Source of the DNA: Vibrio qingdaonensis
GTDB lineage: Bacteria > Pseudomonadota > Gammaproteobacteria > Enterobacterales > Vibrionaceae
DNA: 47,932 nt
Reading direction: 5' to 3'
Assembly (NCBI RefSeq): GCF_026191675.1
Contig: NZ_JAKRRY010000040.1
Span: 1-47,932 of the forward strand
Of this stretch, positions 1-8,366 are shown in pieces. A program made the translations under genes and the position numbers. The notes beneath the pieces are model-generated. The model made no database searches. It had not been told where the DNA came from and saw only the letters and a list, made by a program, of their open reading frames with translations. How positions within the stretch are numbered: position 1 is the stretch's first letter; every line of letters starts with the position of its first letter.

Positions 1-1017
1 TTCTTTAGTAGCTGTGCAATGCATTCGTCTAACGATTCGTTCACCAGATTTAGTTTTAAAAATCTGATTCTGAGTAGCTATAGCAGAGCCACAATATCCA
101 CATGTACAGAAGCCTTTACCTAGACCAGTGATTAGATTAACGAACTTCTCGGAGCCTTTAGTGTTCTTACGTTTGTTCAGTCGATATTGAACAGCATCAA
201 AGTCCTTTCTAGATACAACAGCAGGGTAGTAGTCATCTAACATTACTGAACCATTAGAGTTAACGACTCGACGGCCAAACAAAGCTGGGTTCTTGAGTAC
301 ACTAACGACAGAAGTCATTCCCCAGTTTTCAGACTTGCCGAATGGTTTATGTCCTTCTGAGTTAATCATTCGTGCGATGGTTTTCGCACCAGTACCATTT
401 AAGCTGAGTTCTACAATTCTTCTAACCGTGTCAGCTTTCGCATTGAGTTTGTATTCCCAGCCTTGAGATGCATTGAACCTATCAAACCAAGCAGGAACAG
501 CTCCACCTAGACTTCTAATCTTATGCTTTTGAAACTGATTGATATTATGCTGGATAGCGGCTTTGCTTCGCTGTGCCTTAGTCTCGGATTCTTCATTTGC
601 TCTGATAGCAATCAACAAGCTATAGACTAGCTTCATTGGGTCATTATCAATTGTCTTTTCGTTGTATACAGCGCCATCGGATGCAGTGACGACAGTTATT
701 CCGTAGTCAATGATTTGAGAGAGTAAGGCTTGTGCTTGACGTGGCTTTTGGCGAGATAGTCGGTCTAGACGCTCGATGATAAGAGTAGAGTCAGGTTCTA
801 CATCACCAGATTCAACAGCAGCTAGAAATAGACCTAATGCGCCTTTAGATAAGTGCTTTGCGTGATATGCGGATAGGCCATCATCTACTAAAGTGCTGTC
901 TAATACGAGGCCATGCTTTTTTGCATAATCTTCGGCGTATTTTAGTTGTCGAGCAGTGGAAGAACCTGCTCCTTGTTCTTTCTTACTGAATCGAATGTAA
1001 GAATACACTTTACCCAT
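1..1017 (-). CDS. Large serine recombinase, 3' end cut by window edge
   Basis: An open frame runs from an ATG at 1015-1017 leftward to base 1 with no stop, so 339 codons are visible and the C-terminus lies outside the window. The protein starts MGKVYSYIRFSKKEQG, the resolvase/invertase N-terminal pattern with the catalytic serine at about residue 10, followed by an arginine motif (IERLDRLSRQ) near residue 85. Next comes a recombinase domain (about 165-270, GTGAKTIARMIN) and the start of a zinc-ribbon-like region (CTCGYCGS). Large serine recombinases move phages, integrative elements and islands by recombining short att sites. It lies 60 bp beyond the M32 peptidase stop in the same direction, so it probably marks the end of an integrated element continuing to the left. 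The family call is firm; the element type cannot be seen. Confidence 0.9.
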   Translation of the reverse strand, partial: MGKVYSYIRFSKKEQGAGSSTARQLKYAEDYAKKHGLVLDSTLVDDGLSAYHAKHLSKGALGLFLAAVESGDVEPDSTLIIERLDRLSRQKPRQAQALLSQIIDYGITVVTASDGAVYNEKTIDNDPMKLVYSLLIAIRANEESETKAQRSKAAIQHNINQFQKHKIRSLGGAVPAWFDRFNASQGWEYKLNAKADTVRRIVELSLNGTGAKTIARMINSEGHKPFGKSENWGMTSVVSVLKNPALFGRRVVNSNGSVMLDDYYPAVVSRKDFDAVQYRLNKRKNTKGSEKFVNLITGLGKGFCTCGYCGSAIATQNQIFKTKSGERIVRRMHCTATKE

Positions 1018-1069
1018 AACGCTCTCACTACAACAAAAATGAAGAGCTAGACTAACAGGTAAAGTGTAT
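1003..1069. repeat. 12-bp perfect inverted repeat around the recombinase start
   Basis: ATACACTTTACC at 1003-1014 is the exact reverse complement of GGTAAAGTGTAT at 1058-1069. One arm is the first codons of the recombinase; the other is just beyond the M32 stop. The 43-bp interval contains the recombinase start and its upstream region. It could be an autoregulatory operator, part of an attachment site or a hairpin in the leader. Confidence 0.6.
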
Positions 1070-1077
1070 ACATTGAA

Positions 1078-2625
1078 CTACTTCAAATAACGCTCTTCTA
1101 GGTGCTTGCGGAAGTGTAGTGGATTCAGTGCTTCACCAGTCGCTTGTGTCATTAGGTCGTCTGTAGTGAACAAGCTAGCTTTCTTCCAGATGTTTGTATC
1201 AAGCCAGTCAAAGATAGGTGTTAAATCACCCGATTGGATAATCTCATCTACGTTCATTAACTTCTTGATAGTAGCCATTTGTTGAGCTGCGTACATAGCT
1301 CCTAATGTATAGCTCGGAAAGTAACCAAAGCTCCCATCACACCAGTGTATATCTTGCATACAGCCGTTTTTGTAATTGTGTGATTGGTTACGTTGAGCAT
1401 CTGTCCAATGGATATCCTGCATACAGCCATCTTTATAGTTATCTTTTGTCGATAAGCCTAGATATTGCTGCATTTTGTTATCCCAAAGTTCAGGAATATC
1501 TTTATAGCTAATTTTACCGTTCATTAAATCGCGCTCGATTTCGTAACGTAGGATGACATGAGCGGGGTAGGTCAACTCATCCGCGTCTACGCGAATATAA
1601 CCGGGCTGAACGCGGGTGTAGATTTTCTTCAAATTGTTTGCTTCAAAGACGGATGGGTCATTGCCTTTAAAATGTTGGCGTGCAAGTGGCGCAAGGTTAG
1701 CAATAAATGGGTCACTACGCCCCAGCTGCATTTCAAAAAACAGCGATTGAGATTCGTGAATGCCCATAGAGCGAGCTTGCCCAGCCGGCAAACCAGCCCA
1801 TTGTCGAGGCAAGCCTTGCTCATAACGAGCGTGACCCGTTTCATGGACAATTCCCATTAGAGATTGCACGAAATCTTGTTCGTCATAGCGAGTGGTAATA
1901 CGAACGTCTTCCGGCACTCCGCCACAAAATGGGTGAGAACTAATATCGAGTCGGCCATGTTCAAAGTCAAAGTTTAGTAACGACATTACCTCTAGGCCTA
2001 GCGCATTTTGCGCTGAGGTAGAATAGCTTTCATTACTAGTATGAACGGATTCTTGTTTTTGTTTGTCTTGAACTTGTTGGGTTAGTTCTGGTAACCATGA
2101 AGTCAAATCACCAAAAATACTATTTAGCTGCTCGGAATTGACGCCTGGTTCATAGATGTCCAGCATAGCATCGTACGGTGTTAGGCCAGCTACCTCACCA
2201 CGAATTTGCGCTTCTTGCTGTGAAAGGTTGACCACTTCTTCGAAGTTGTTACAAAAACCAGACCAATCGTTCGCCCCACGCTGCGTTCGCCAAGCGTGTT
2301 CACATTTTGAGCCGGCCAACGATTTAGCTTTGACCAAGTCTTCCGGCACTACGGTACTTAGCTGCCATTGCCTTTTCATTTCTCTTAAGCTGGCATGCTC
2401 AGGCGCAGAGAGATTTTCGTCTTGGGCTTGGTTAATTAAGTCAGAAAGGTGCGGGGCGGTAGACAGTTGGTGGATGTGTAAGGACAATTGCGCCATGGCT
2501 TCAGAGCGAGCTTGGTTGCCTCCTGAAGGCATCATCGCGGCAGCGTCCCATCCACAAATTGCAGAGAGATGATTATAATTTGCTATTGTTTTGTAATGTT
2601 CAACGAGTTTATTGTAGTTTTCCAT
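1078..2625 (-). CDS. M32 family carboxypeptidase (Taq/Pfu type) with duplicated motif
   Basis: This 515-residue protein is a cytoplasmic metallocarboxypeptidase of family M32. All family signatures are visible: HPF (231-233), DVRITT (240-245), the zinc site HETGH (261-265), HESQ (290-293), IRVDADE (344-350) and GCMQDIHW. The last motif occurs twice, at 400-407 and 421-428, through a 21-residue (63-bp) in-frame tandem duplication. Family members are usually just under 500 residues, so the excess length matches the duplication. Whether two copies beside the active-site region leave the enzyme active cannot be told from sequence. The gene ends 60 bp before a serine recombinase, so its 3' end may be an integration target. 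Confidence 0.93.
   Translation of the reverse strand: MENYNKLVEHYKTIANYNHLSAICGWDAAAMMPSGGNQARSEAMAQLSLHIHQLSTAPHLSDLINQAQDENLSAPEHASLREMKRQWQLSTVVPEDLVKAKSLAGSKCEHAWRTQRGANDWSGFCNNFEEVVNLSQQEAQIRGEVAGLTPYDAMLDIYEPGVNSEQLNSIFGDLTSWLPELTQQVQDKQKQESVHTSNESYSTSAQNALGLEVMSLLNFDFEHGRLDISSHPFCGGVPEDVRITTRYDEQDFVQSLMGIVHETGHARYEQGLPRQWAGLPAGQARSMGIHESQSLFFEMQLGRSDPFIANLAPLARQHFKGNDPSVFEANNLKKIYTRVQPGYIRVDADELTYPAHVILRYEIERDLMNGKISYKDIPELWDNKMQQYLGLSTKDNYKDGCMQDIHWTDAQRNQSHNYKNGCMQDIHWCDGSFGYFPSYTLGAMYAAQQMATIKKLMNVDEIIQSGDLTPIFDWLDTNIWKKASLFTTDDLMTQATGEALNPLHFRKHLEERYLK
1341..1440. repeat. 63-bp-period tandem duplication inside the M32 gene
   Basis: The 37-bp stretches 1341-1377 and 1404-1440 align with about 29 identities. 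Both encode NYK(D/N)GCMQDIHW(T/C)D. The period is 63 bp, so the reading frame is kept. The mismatches show it is not a brand-new duplication. Confidence 0.85.
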
Positions 2626-2812
2626 GTTACGTAACCTTCCAAGCGAACGATATTACTACGTTAACATCTACAATGGACTACGAAAAGATTAAGCTAACGG
2701 GAGGCTTGTTTTTACAACAAAATCGTTGTTCTATTCGATTCGCTAGTGGCTATTTTTCATCGCTTGAGTCAAAATCCTGTTTGACCTTGATGAACACGAA
2801 ACAGTGGATGTT

Positions 2813-3448
2813 ATGTATTTTCTAAATGTAGAAGCTTTTCTCGTCGCGATTGTTATCCTCACTATGACCCCCGGACTTGATACAGCGTTGGTTATCAGAA
2901 ATACCTCGAGAGGCGGCTTTCACGATGGTGTCATCACAAGCTTAGGTATTTGCCTTGGGCTATTTGTCCACGCGACGTTCTCTGCGTTGGGCATTTCTGT
3001 CATATTGACACAATCTGCAGAGCTGTTTTCGCTCGTGAAGGGCGTTGGGGCGGCATATTTAATATGGCTTGGGATTTCAAGTATACGAGCGCTAAAGGGA
3101 GCAAAAGGAGTAGACGTTGCCGACATAGCATCACAAGCACTAGGGACGTCTAAGTCTCTTAGAGAAGGCTTTCTCTCCAATGTATTAAACCCTAAAACAG
3201 CGGTGTTCTATTTGGCCTTTCTGCCTCAGTTTATTAACCCCGAATATTCACCGTTTGCACAATCTATGGCGATGGCGGCGATTCATTTTGTCATCGCGAT
3301 GCTTTGGCAGTGCAGTTTATCTGGGATGCTTAACTCGGCTAAATCGCTGCTTAAAAGTGGTCGATTTATGCGTTGGATGGAAGGGACCACCGGGGTGGTT
3401 CTTATTGCTTTAGGGGTTAAATTACTTCTCGAAGAACCTCAACTTTAA
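2813..3448 (+). CDS. LysE/RhtB family amino-acid exporter
   Basis: About 211 residues with the N-terminal signature of the LysE/RhtB family (FLVAIVILTMTPGLDTALVIRNTSRGG), a conserved GxxxG-rich second segment and five to six hydrophobic helices. Family members are inner-membrane exporters of amino acids such as threonine, homoserine or lysine; the substrate cannot be assigned. A GTG at 2804 would add three residues; the ATG at 2813 is preferred because it places the conserved N-terminus directly at the start, but no strong ribosome site decides it. It is divergent from the M32 peptidase gene. No DNA-binding partner lies next to it. A TCGTGCGCACGA palindrome follows the stop. Confidence 0.85.
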   Translation: MYFLNVEAFLVAIVILTMTPGLDTALVIRNTSRGGFHDGVITSLGICLGLFVHATFSALGISVILTQSAELFSLVKGVGAAYLIWLGISSIRALKGAKGVDVADIASQALGTSKSLREGFLSNVLNPKTAVFYLAFLPQFINPEYSPFAQSMAMAAIHFVIAMLWQCSLSGMLNSAKSLLKSGRFMRWMEGTTGVVLIALGVKLLLEEPQL

Positions 3449-3479
3449 CAATAGTTTTTGTCGTGCGCACGAAACCTTA

Positions 3480-3728
3480 TTAAGATTGCTGTTTCACTCG
3501 CTGTAGCGACTGGCCAATAGTGAGCAGTTTACGCTGAGTTACAGACGGTGAATTAAGTATATACTCGTCAAAACACTGATAAGACAACTTCTCTTCATTG
3601 ATTTCTTTACAGTAATTTCTTGCTTCTAGATTATGCTGGTATAACGCACGTTCGCTTGCCAGTTGATCTGGCGCAGCGCAACCAGTAAGAAGTGCAAAGA
3701 TGAAGGCTATTGGTAGTAACTTAAACAT
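3480..3728 (-). CDS. Small predicted lipoprotein
   Basis: 82 residues with a classic lipoprotein signal peptide: basic start, hydrophobic stretch and lipobox LTGC at residues 14-17, so Cys17 should be lipidated. The mature part is charged (RALYQHNLEARNYCKEINEEKLSYQCFDEYI) with two cysteines that could pair in the periplasm. No +2 aspartate follows Cys17 (alanine is seen), so outer-membrane sorting is likely. I do not recognise the family. It is convergent with the LysE exporter and stands alone. Confidence 0.75.
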   Translation of the reverse strand: MFKLLPIAFIFALLTGCAAPDQLASERALYQHNLEARNYCKEINEEKLSYQCFDEYILNSPSVTQRKLLTIGQSLQRVKQQS

Positions 3729-3907
3729 ACGACCCTAATTGAATGATTTGATTAACGATATAGTAATCATCTATAGAGTAGTTAGTTGCCATTTCACGCC
3801 AAAAGTTCCATGGACTTAAGGTTTTTTCTACGGGTAATATCTTAATTGAATTTAAATAGAGTTGTTGCACATGTGGAGAAGCGATAAGTGACAGAAGAAC
3901 GGGGGAG

Positions 3908-3950
3908 ATCTAACTTAATCGCGACGAGTGTCGCCACAATTAAGTTAGAT
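3908..3950. other. Long two-stage hairpin without U-run
   Basis: ATCTAACTTAAT (3908-3919) pairs perfectly with ATTAAGTTAGAT (3939-3950). Inside it GCGAC (3921-3925) pairs with GTCGC (3930-3934) around a GAGT loop. Neither side is followed by a T-run. It lies 16 bp beyond the stop of the minus-strand gene at 3967-4233, so it may be an RNA 3'-end structure or a binding site. The rest of 3729-3966 shows nothing recognisable. Confidence 0.6.
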
Positions 3951-3966
3951 GGCATGCGTTACATGG

Positions 3967-4233
3967 TTATTGCGGTTTTTTGCCTACACCATGGTTTTCT
4001 TTTTGAGCGAGTGTCAATTTGGTAAAACCAAGTTTACGAAAGTGATTGTCTCTGTAGTTACGTACTGACTTGGTATCAGAGATCGCTTCGATTTGTTGCT
4101 CCATTTTTAGGAACTCAGTTAGATCAATACCTTCAGCTTCTGCCACCGCTTCATGGATGTTGCGATGCTGTTGATAAGAAAACGTTAGTGTTTTGTCTTC
4201 GTCTTTATATGTGTAAAGAATGGTACGAGCCAT
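3967..4233 (-). CDS. Small conserved protein, DUF2960-like
   Basis: 88 residues, no signal peptide, no membrane helix, strongly charged (MARTILYTYKDEDKTLTFSY, then RNIHEAVAEAEGIDLTEFLKMEQQI). From memory this resembles the short DUF2960 family found in vibrios and related bacteria; function is unknown. The regular helical middle and basic C-terminus (RNYRDNHFRKLGF) would be compatible with nucleic-acid or protein binding, but nothing proves it. It lies 27 bp downstream of the mobB-moeA stop on the same strand and could be cotranscribed. A strong hairpin follows it. Confidence 0.7.
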   Translation of the reverse strand: MARTILYTYKDEDKTLTFSYQQHRNIHEAVAEAEGIDLTEFLKMEQQIEAISDTKSVRNYRDNHFRKLGFTKLTLAQKENHGVGKKPQ

Positions 4234-4260
4234 AATTTGCTACCTGCTGAAAATTTTACG

Positions 4261-6051
4261 CTAGATTCTGCCTTGAAGTGGGACGATTGTCACGCTTTCA
4301 CCGGTTTTTACTGTATCGATATTTGGAGAAATCTCAATGAGACAGTTGGCTTCACTCATTGAGCGTAAAATCCCTGAACCTTGTTTGCCAGTTGTACGCA
4401 CGGTTAACTGACCGGTCTCTTCATTCATGGTGTACACACCTCGGCTAAATTCGGTGCGGCCTTGGCGTGAACGAAGCGGCATTTCAGCAACCGCACTTGC
4501 TTTAAAGGGCAAGAACTGCTGGATACCCTGCATTTTTCTAATGGCGGGTTCAACAAAGTTAATGAACGAGACCATCACGGCGACAGGATTCCCCGGCAAG
4601 CCGAAAAACGGTTTACCATTAATATGGCCGAAGGCGAGGGGGCGACCGGGTCTCATGTTTATGCGCCAAAAATCAACATTACCGCTTTTTTCAAGTACAT
4701 CTTTGATAAAGTCGGCATCACCAACAGAGACTCCACCAGAAGTGACCACGAGATCCGCTGACTCACTGGCATTTAAGATAGCGGCTTCCATGACCGATTC
4801 GTCATCTTCAAGAATTCCGAGATCGACAATATCGCAACCGAGTTTTTGAAGCATTGCCATAATGGTAAAACGGTTCGAATCATAGATAGAATTTGCTTTT
4901 AAAGGGCTGCCAGGCGCCTGTACTTCATCGCCAGTAGAAAAGACGGCGACGTTAAGTTTACGTTTTACTTCAACCTGGCCAAATCCAAGTGATCCTATCA
5001 TGCCAAGCTCTGGGGCTTCGATTAAGGTACCTTTCTCAAACACCGATTGTCCGATGGCAAGATCTTCGCCAGCTTGTCTGACATTTTGACCAGGTGTAAT
5101 AGCAGCATTACCAAAAGAAACTTTGCTGTTAGCGTGCGTTGCTTGCTCACGCATGACTACCGTATCGGCCCCTTTTGGCATTGGCGCGCCCGTCATGATT
5201 TGAGCCGCCTGACCTTGCTGCAATGTACCGTCAAACGCGTGACCTGCCATGATGCTAGCAACCACATCAAATTGCTGCTGACCATTGTTTTCAGTTGGTA
5301 AATCTTCAGCACGCAGTGCAAATCCGTCCATTGCTGAGTTGGTGTAGGCTGGTACGTTAATAGGGGAAACGATATCTTGCGCGAGTACGCGGCCATACGC
5401 TGACATGAGCTCGACATTTTCAGTCATTGCTGCTGATGAAACTGCCTCTAGTATTTTCTGCTGTCCTTGTTTGACCGACAGTAAGGCAGGCGACAGCGTA
5501 TCGCAGCAACTTGCTGGTGCTTCAGTTTTTCCAGCTGGCGATAGGTATTCGATGATAAATTGAGAGATAGCATCTAAGTCGTTAATGTCCATAGTGGGTA
5601 ATGGCACGTCGAGCACACTATCACTAGCGATGGCAATAATATTCTCGTCACTGGGATGAAGCCAAGGTTTACTCAATTCTTTCCGGTTCAGCTCTATCTT
5701 CGGAAACGCGATATTCTTACATCCTTCCACCAATATCACGTCGAGTGCTTTATGGTCAAAACGGGAGAGTAAGTGTTCGAAGTTCGCTTCTTCCTCTGGC
5801 GTCTCTGTCATTAAGGCATGACGATAGCGGGAAGAGATTAACATTTGGCTCGCGCCAGCTTTACGCAAGCGATAGCTATCTTTACCGGGTTTATCGACAT
5901 CAAAATTGTGGTGTGCGTGTTTGAGAACACCAATTTTAAGCCCAGTTGCGGTTAATTTCGGCAATAAGGCTTCTAATAATGTTGTTTTACCTGTGCCGCT
6001 GTAGGCAGCAAAACCGAGAAGTGGAATGTTGTTGATAGTTTTTATGGTCAT
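4261..6051 (-). CDS. Bifunctional MobB-MoeA molybdopterin protein
   Basis: An N-terminal MobB domain of about 170 residues begins with the P-loop GFAAYSGTGKTTLLEAL and continues with the MobB-typical LKHAHHNFDVDKPGKDSYRLRKAGA. It is followed by a complete MoeA of about 400 residues: SAMDGFAL, IMTGAPMPKGADTVV, STGDEV, TSGGVSVGDADF and GLPGNPVA are all present. MobB is a GTP-binding adaptor for guanine-dinucleotide addition; MoeA inserts molybdate or tungstate into adenylylated molybdopterin. The ATG at 6049-6051 is chosen because AGAG lies about 8 bp upstream and the P-loop follows closely; an ATG at 6111 would add 20 residues. It follows mobA on the same strand after a gap of about 136 bp. 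Confidence 0.92.
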   Translation of the reverse strand: MTIKTINNIPLLGFAAYSGTGKTTLLEALLPKLTATGLKIGVLKHAHHNFDVDKPGKDSYRLRKAGASQMLISSRYRHALMTETPEEEANFEHLLSRFDHKALDVILVEGCKNIAFPKIELNRKELSKPWLHPSDENIIAIASDSVLDVPLPTMDINDLDAISQFIIEYLSPAGKTEAPASCCDTLSPALLSVKQGQQKILEAVSSAAMTENVELMSAYGRVLAQDIVSPINVPAYTNSAMDGFALRAEDLPTENNGQQQFDVVASIMAGHAFDGTLQQGQAAQIMTGAPMPKGADTVVMREQATHANSKVSFGNAAITPGQNVRQAGEDLAIGQSVFEKGTLIEAPELGMIGSLGFGQVEVKRKLNVAVFSTGDEVQAPGSPLKANSIYDSNRFTIMAMLQKLGCDIVDLGILEDDESVMEAAILNASESADLVVTSGGVSVGDADFIKDVLEKSGNVDFWRINMRPGRPLAFGHINGKPFFGLPGNPVAVMVSFINFVEPAIRKMQGIQQFLPFKASAVAEMPLRSRQGRTEFSRGVYTMNEETGQLTVRTTGKQGSGILRSMSEANCLIEISPNIDTVKTGESVTIVPLQGRI

Positions 6052-6187
6052 AACAAACTCTAATTTCGATGGTTTTTGTAAGTCGCTCTGTAGGAAGGAA
6101 ACGTTAGCCATTACGTTGGGCAGAAGTCCTTCTTTTTGAACCGACGTAGGTTTATTCAGTTTTTGAGTTAATCAAAGAAGGTTTTGC

Positions 6188-6772
6188 TCAATGGTTCGCT
6201 GCCAAGCGAGCAAGTTCTTCTGGTGTATTAAGGTTAACAAAGCAGTCAGGCGAGTCAGAAAAGTCGACATAATCGGTGTGGCAATCTTTATAAAGGAGGA
6301 TGATTTTTCGGTCGCCTCGCTCTAAAAATGCTTCTAACTTGGGAAGAACACGTCGGTGGAAAAGGGTAAATACGGGCTGGTGATACTCCCCGTCATGTGC
6401 CACAAGGATATCGGAATCTGGTGTGACGTTGTCACAAAATCGACGGATGAGTGACGCGTCGATAAAGGGGCTGTCGCAAGGCACAAAGCCAACCCAATCA
6501 TGCTTTGCTGCCAGAAGACCTGCGTGAATGCCGCCTAAAGGACCCGGATAGTCGGGGAAGGTGTCGCTAATTACAGGGGCATACTGTGCGTAGTGGTCGT
6601 GGTTCCGGTTTGCATTAATGGTAATGTCATCGGTTTGAGACGATAGTCGCTGTAATACATGCTCAATTAACGGTTTACCATTGAACTCGATGAGCCCTTT
6701 GTCATTTCCGCCCATGCGTGAGGCTTGTCCTCCAGCGAGGATAACCCAACTAGTCTGCGCTGGTTGCAGCAT
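6188..6772 (-). CDS. mobA: Molybdenum cofactor guanylyltransferase
   Basis: MobA transfers GMP from GTP to molybdopterin, making the bis-MGD cofactor used by enzymes such as formate dehydrogenase. The nucleotidyltransferase signature WVILAGGQASRMGGNDKGLIEFNGKPLIEHV is at the N-terminus, with YPGPLGGIHAGL and VPCDSPFI further on. The ATG at 6770-6772 is preferred because AGAGAG lies just upstream and the family starts a few residues before LAGG; the frame is open further upstream. Its start overlaps the end of tupC by 23 bp, so translation is probably coupled and mobA is the last gene of the tup operon. About 194 residues, normal for the family. Confidence 0.93.
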   Translation of the reverse strand: MLQPAQTSWVILAGGQASRMGGNDKGLIEFNGKPLIEHVLQRLSSQTDDITINANRNHDHYAQYAPVISDTFPDYPGPLGGIHAGLLAAKHDWVGFVPCDSPFIDASLIRRFCDNVTPDSDILVAHDGEYHQPVFTLFHRRVLPKLEAFLERGDRKIILLYKDCHTDYVDFSDSPDCFVNLNTPEELARLAANH

Positions 6773-7502
6773 AAGTACTCTCTTGATTGATATTCGCGTG
6801 TTTGATGGCGCTTTTATTGACGCTGCTTTTATCAATTACTTGCAGCAATGGCGATTCTATCAAGGTACAGTCTTTTATCCACCACTGTTTTCGACATAGA
6901 GCGGTGAGCCTATTCGCTTGATGACTTGTAACGACGATGCTTGACCCCAAGTCCAGAAGATCCTGTGCCATGGTCACTAAACGCTCTATCGACTCTTGAT
7001 CAAGGGACGCACTAGGTTCATCCATGAGTAAAATCGAAGGCTTGAGTACCCAAGCCCTTGCCATTGCCACACGCTGTTTTTCACCTCCTGACAAAACAGA
7101 AACATGTTCGTCAGCAAGCGTTTCTAGCCCGACAAGTCGTAATGCGGCGATAACATCGGCTCGTTTGTCGTGGGCATTTTGTCGTCGGTGCTTTAAACCG
7201 TAAACGACGTTTTGATAGACTGTTCCATCAAATAAGTAGGCAGACTGATGCAAATAGATGACATCCTTCCGACCAGCACCAGAGCATAAACGGTTAAAAA
7301 AACCACCTTGCTTAGGGGTAATGACACCGCTACTCGGTTTTAATAGTCCCGCTAAAATTTTAAGTAGTGTCGTTTTACCCACGCCATTTGCTCCTTTGAG
7401 ATAGACGGCGTCATTGGGACCAATACTCAACTCAGGAATATGGAAAAGCACGCGAGTATTGAATCGCATGGAAATCTGCTTAGCTTTTAATTGTATTGTC
7501 AT
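6750..7502 (-). CDS. tupC: Tungstate ABC transporter ATP-binding protein
   Basis: An ABC ATPase of about 250 residues: Walker A GANGVGKTT, a Q-loop region (YLHQSAYLFDGTV), signature LSGGEKQR, Walker B ILLMDEP and a switch histidine in VVTSHQ. It should power tungstate import with the permease and binding protein encoded just upstream. The ATG at 7500-7502 (MTIQLKAKQISMRF) is chosen since ABC domains start there and the upstream extension has no family resemblance. The C-terminus overlaps mobA, linking oxyanion uptake to cofactor assembly. Assignment to tungstate rather than molybdate rests on the neighbouring TupA; no C-terminal TOBE domain, typical of ModC, is seen. Confidence 0.88.
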   Translation of the reverse strand: MTIQLKAKQISMRFNTRVLFHIPELSIGPNDAVYLKGANGVGKTTLLKILAGLLKPSSGVITPKQGGFFNRLCSGAGRKDVIYLHQSAYLFDGTVYQNVVYGLKHRRQNAHDKRADVIAALRLVGLETLADEHVSVLSGGEKQRVAMARAWVLKPSILLMDEPSASLDQESIERLVTMAQDLLDLGSSIVVTSHQANRLTALCRKQWWIKDCTLIESPLLQVIDKSSVNKSAIKHANINQESTYAATSAD

Positions 7503-7664
7503 TATTCTTGTAATCCTAAAGCAGAGCCTTTGAATAAGTATAGTGGTTGAATGATAATTCGTAGCCACCTTCGAGCCCTGAATGTTCCGATGCTTCACCA
7601 TTATGCTGTTTACGTAATACGTTACTCATTAAACAACGAGGTGTGACTAGAAGGTAAGGTGTTG

Positions 7665-8366
7665 CTAGTGGGTTCGTAGCACGCCTTTGCCTCTCATGGA
7701 CGACAGCATAAAGTTTAAAACTAACGCCAGAAGTAATAGGACAATCCCTAACGCTACACCTTGAGCAAACGCGCCTTTATGACTTTCCATTGCGATAGCG
7801 GTAGGGATATTTCTAGTGAGTCCCATAATATTTCCCCCAACCATCATTGAGCATCCCACTTCTGTGACGATGCGGGAAAACCCTGCAACGACCGCAGCGA
7901 GTAATGGAAAACGAGACTCCCAAATCAGCGTCATCAACGTGCGAGTTCTCGACACCCCTAGAGTAATGGATGTTTCCATTGCTCTTCGGTCAGTGCTTTG
8001 TAAAGCACCGTGCATCATAGAAACCAGAACTGGAAAGCAAATTAGCATTTGCCCGACTATCATCGCTTTTTGGGTAAATAGCATTTGCCAGTCCCCTAAT
8101 GGGCCTGAGCGAGAAAGCAGCATGTAAAGCAATAATCCAATGACCACAGTAGGGATAGCTTGTAGCGTATTAACTAAAGATAACAACATCCATTTACCGG
8201 GGAAGTTACTATAGGCGAGTAGATAAGAAAATAAGATAGCCGGCAAGACCACCAAAGAGACAGCGGAAATAGAGACACTAAAAGAAACCGCGACAATTTT
8301 CCACAGCTCTCGGTCTAGGCTAAATAGGAGGCCAAAGGCCTCCATTGTGGTTTCAGTAATACTCAT
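7665..8366 (-). CDS. tupB: Tungstate ABC transporter permease
   Basis: 233 residues with about five to six membrane helices and the permease EAA-type loop (METSITLGVSRTRTLMTLIWES) that contacts the ATPase. Family features such as LQAIPTVVIGLLLYMLLSRSGPLG near the middle fit TupB-type permeases. Its start codon shares one base with the tupA stop (TAATG), a sign of translational coupling. It is separated from tupC by about 160 bp that hold no gene. Acts in the inner membrane. The tungstate substrate is inferred from the operon. Confidence 0.88.
   Translation of the reverse strand: MSITETTMEAFGLLFSLDRELWKIVAVSFSVSISAVSLVVLPAILFSYLLAYSNFPGKWMLLSLVNTLQAIPTVVIGLLLYMLLSRSGPLGDWQMLFTQKAMIVGQMLICFPVLVSMMHGALQSTDRRAMETSITLGVSRTRTLMTLIWESRFPLLAAVVAGFSRIVTEVGCSMMVGGNIMGLTRNIPTAIAMESHKGAFAQGVALGIVLLLLALVLNFMLSSMRGKGVLRTH

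Noticed and set aside
3449..3479. TCGTGCGCACGA palindrome as terminator of the LysE-type gene
   Set aside because: The stem would need a zero-length loop and has no T-run downstream; more likely chance or a weak site.
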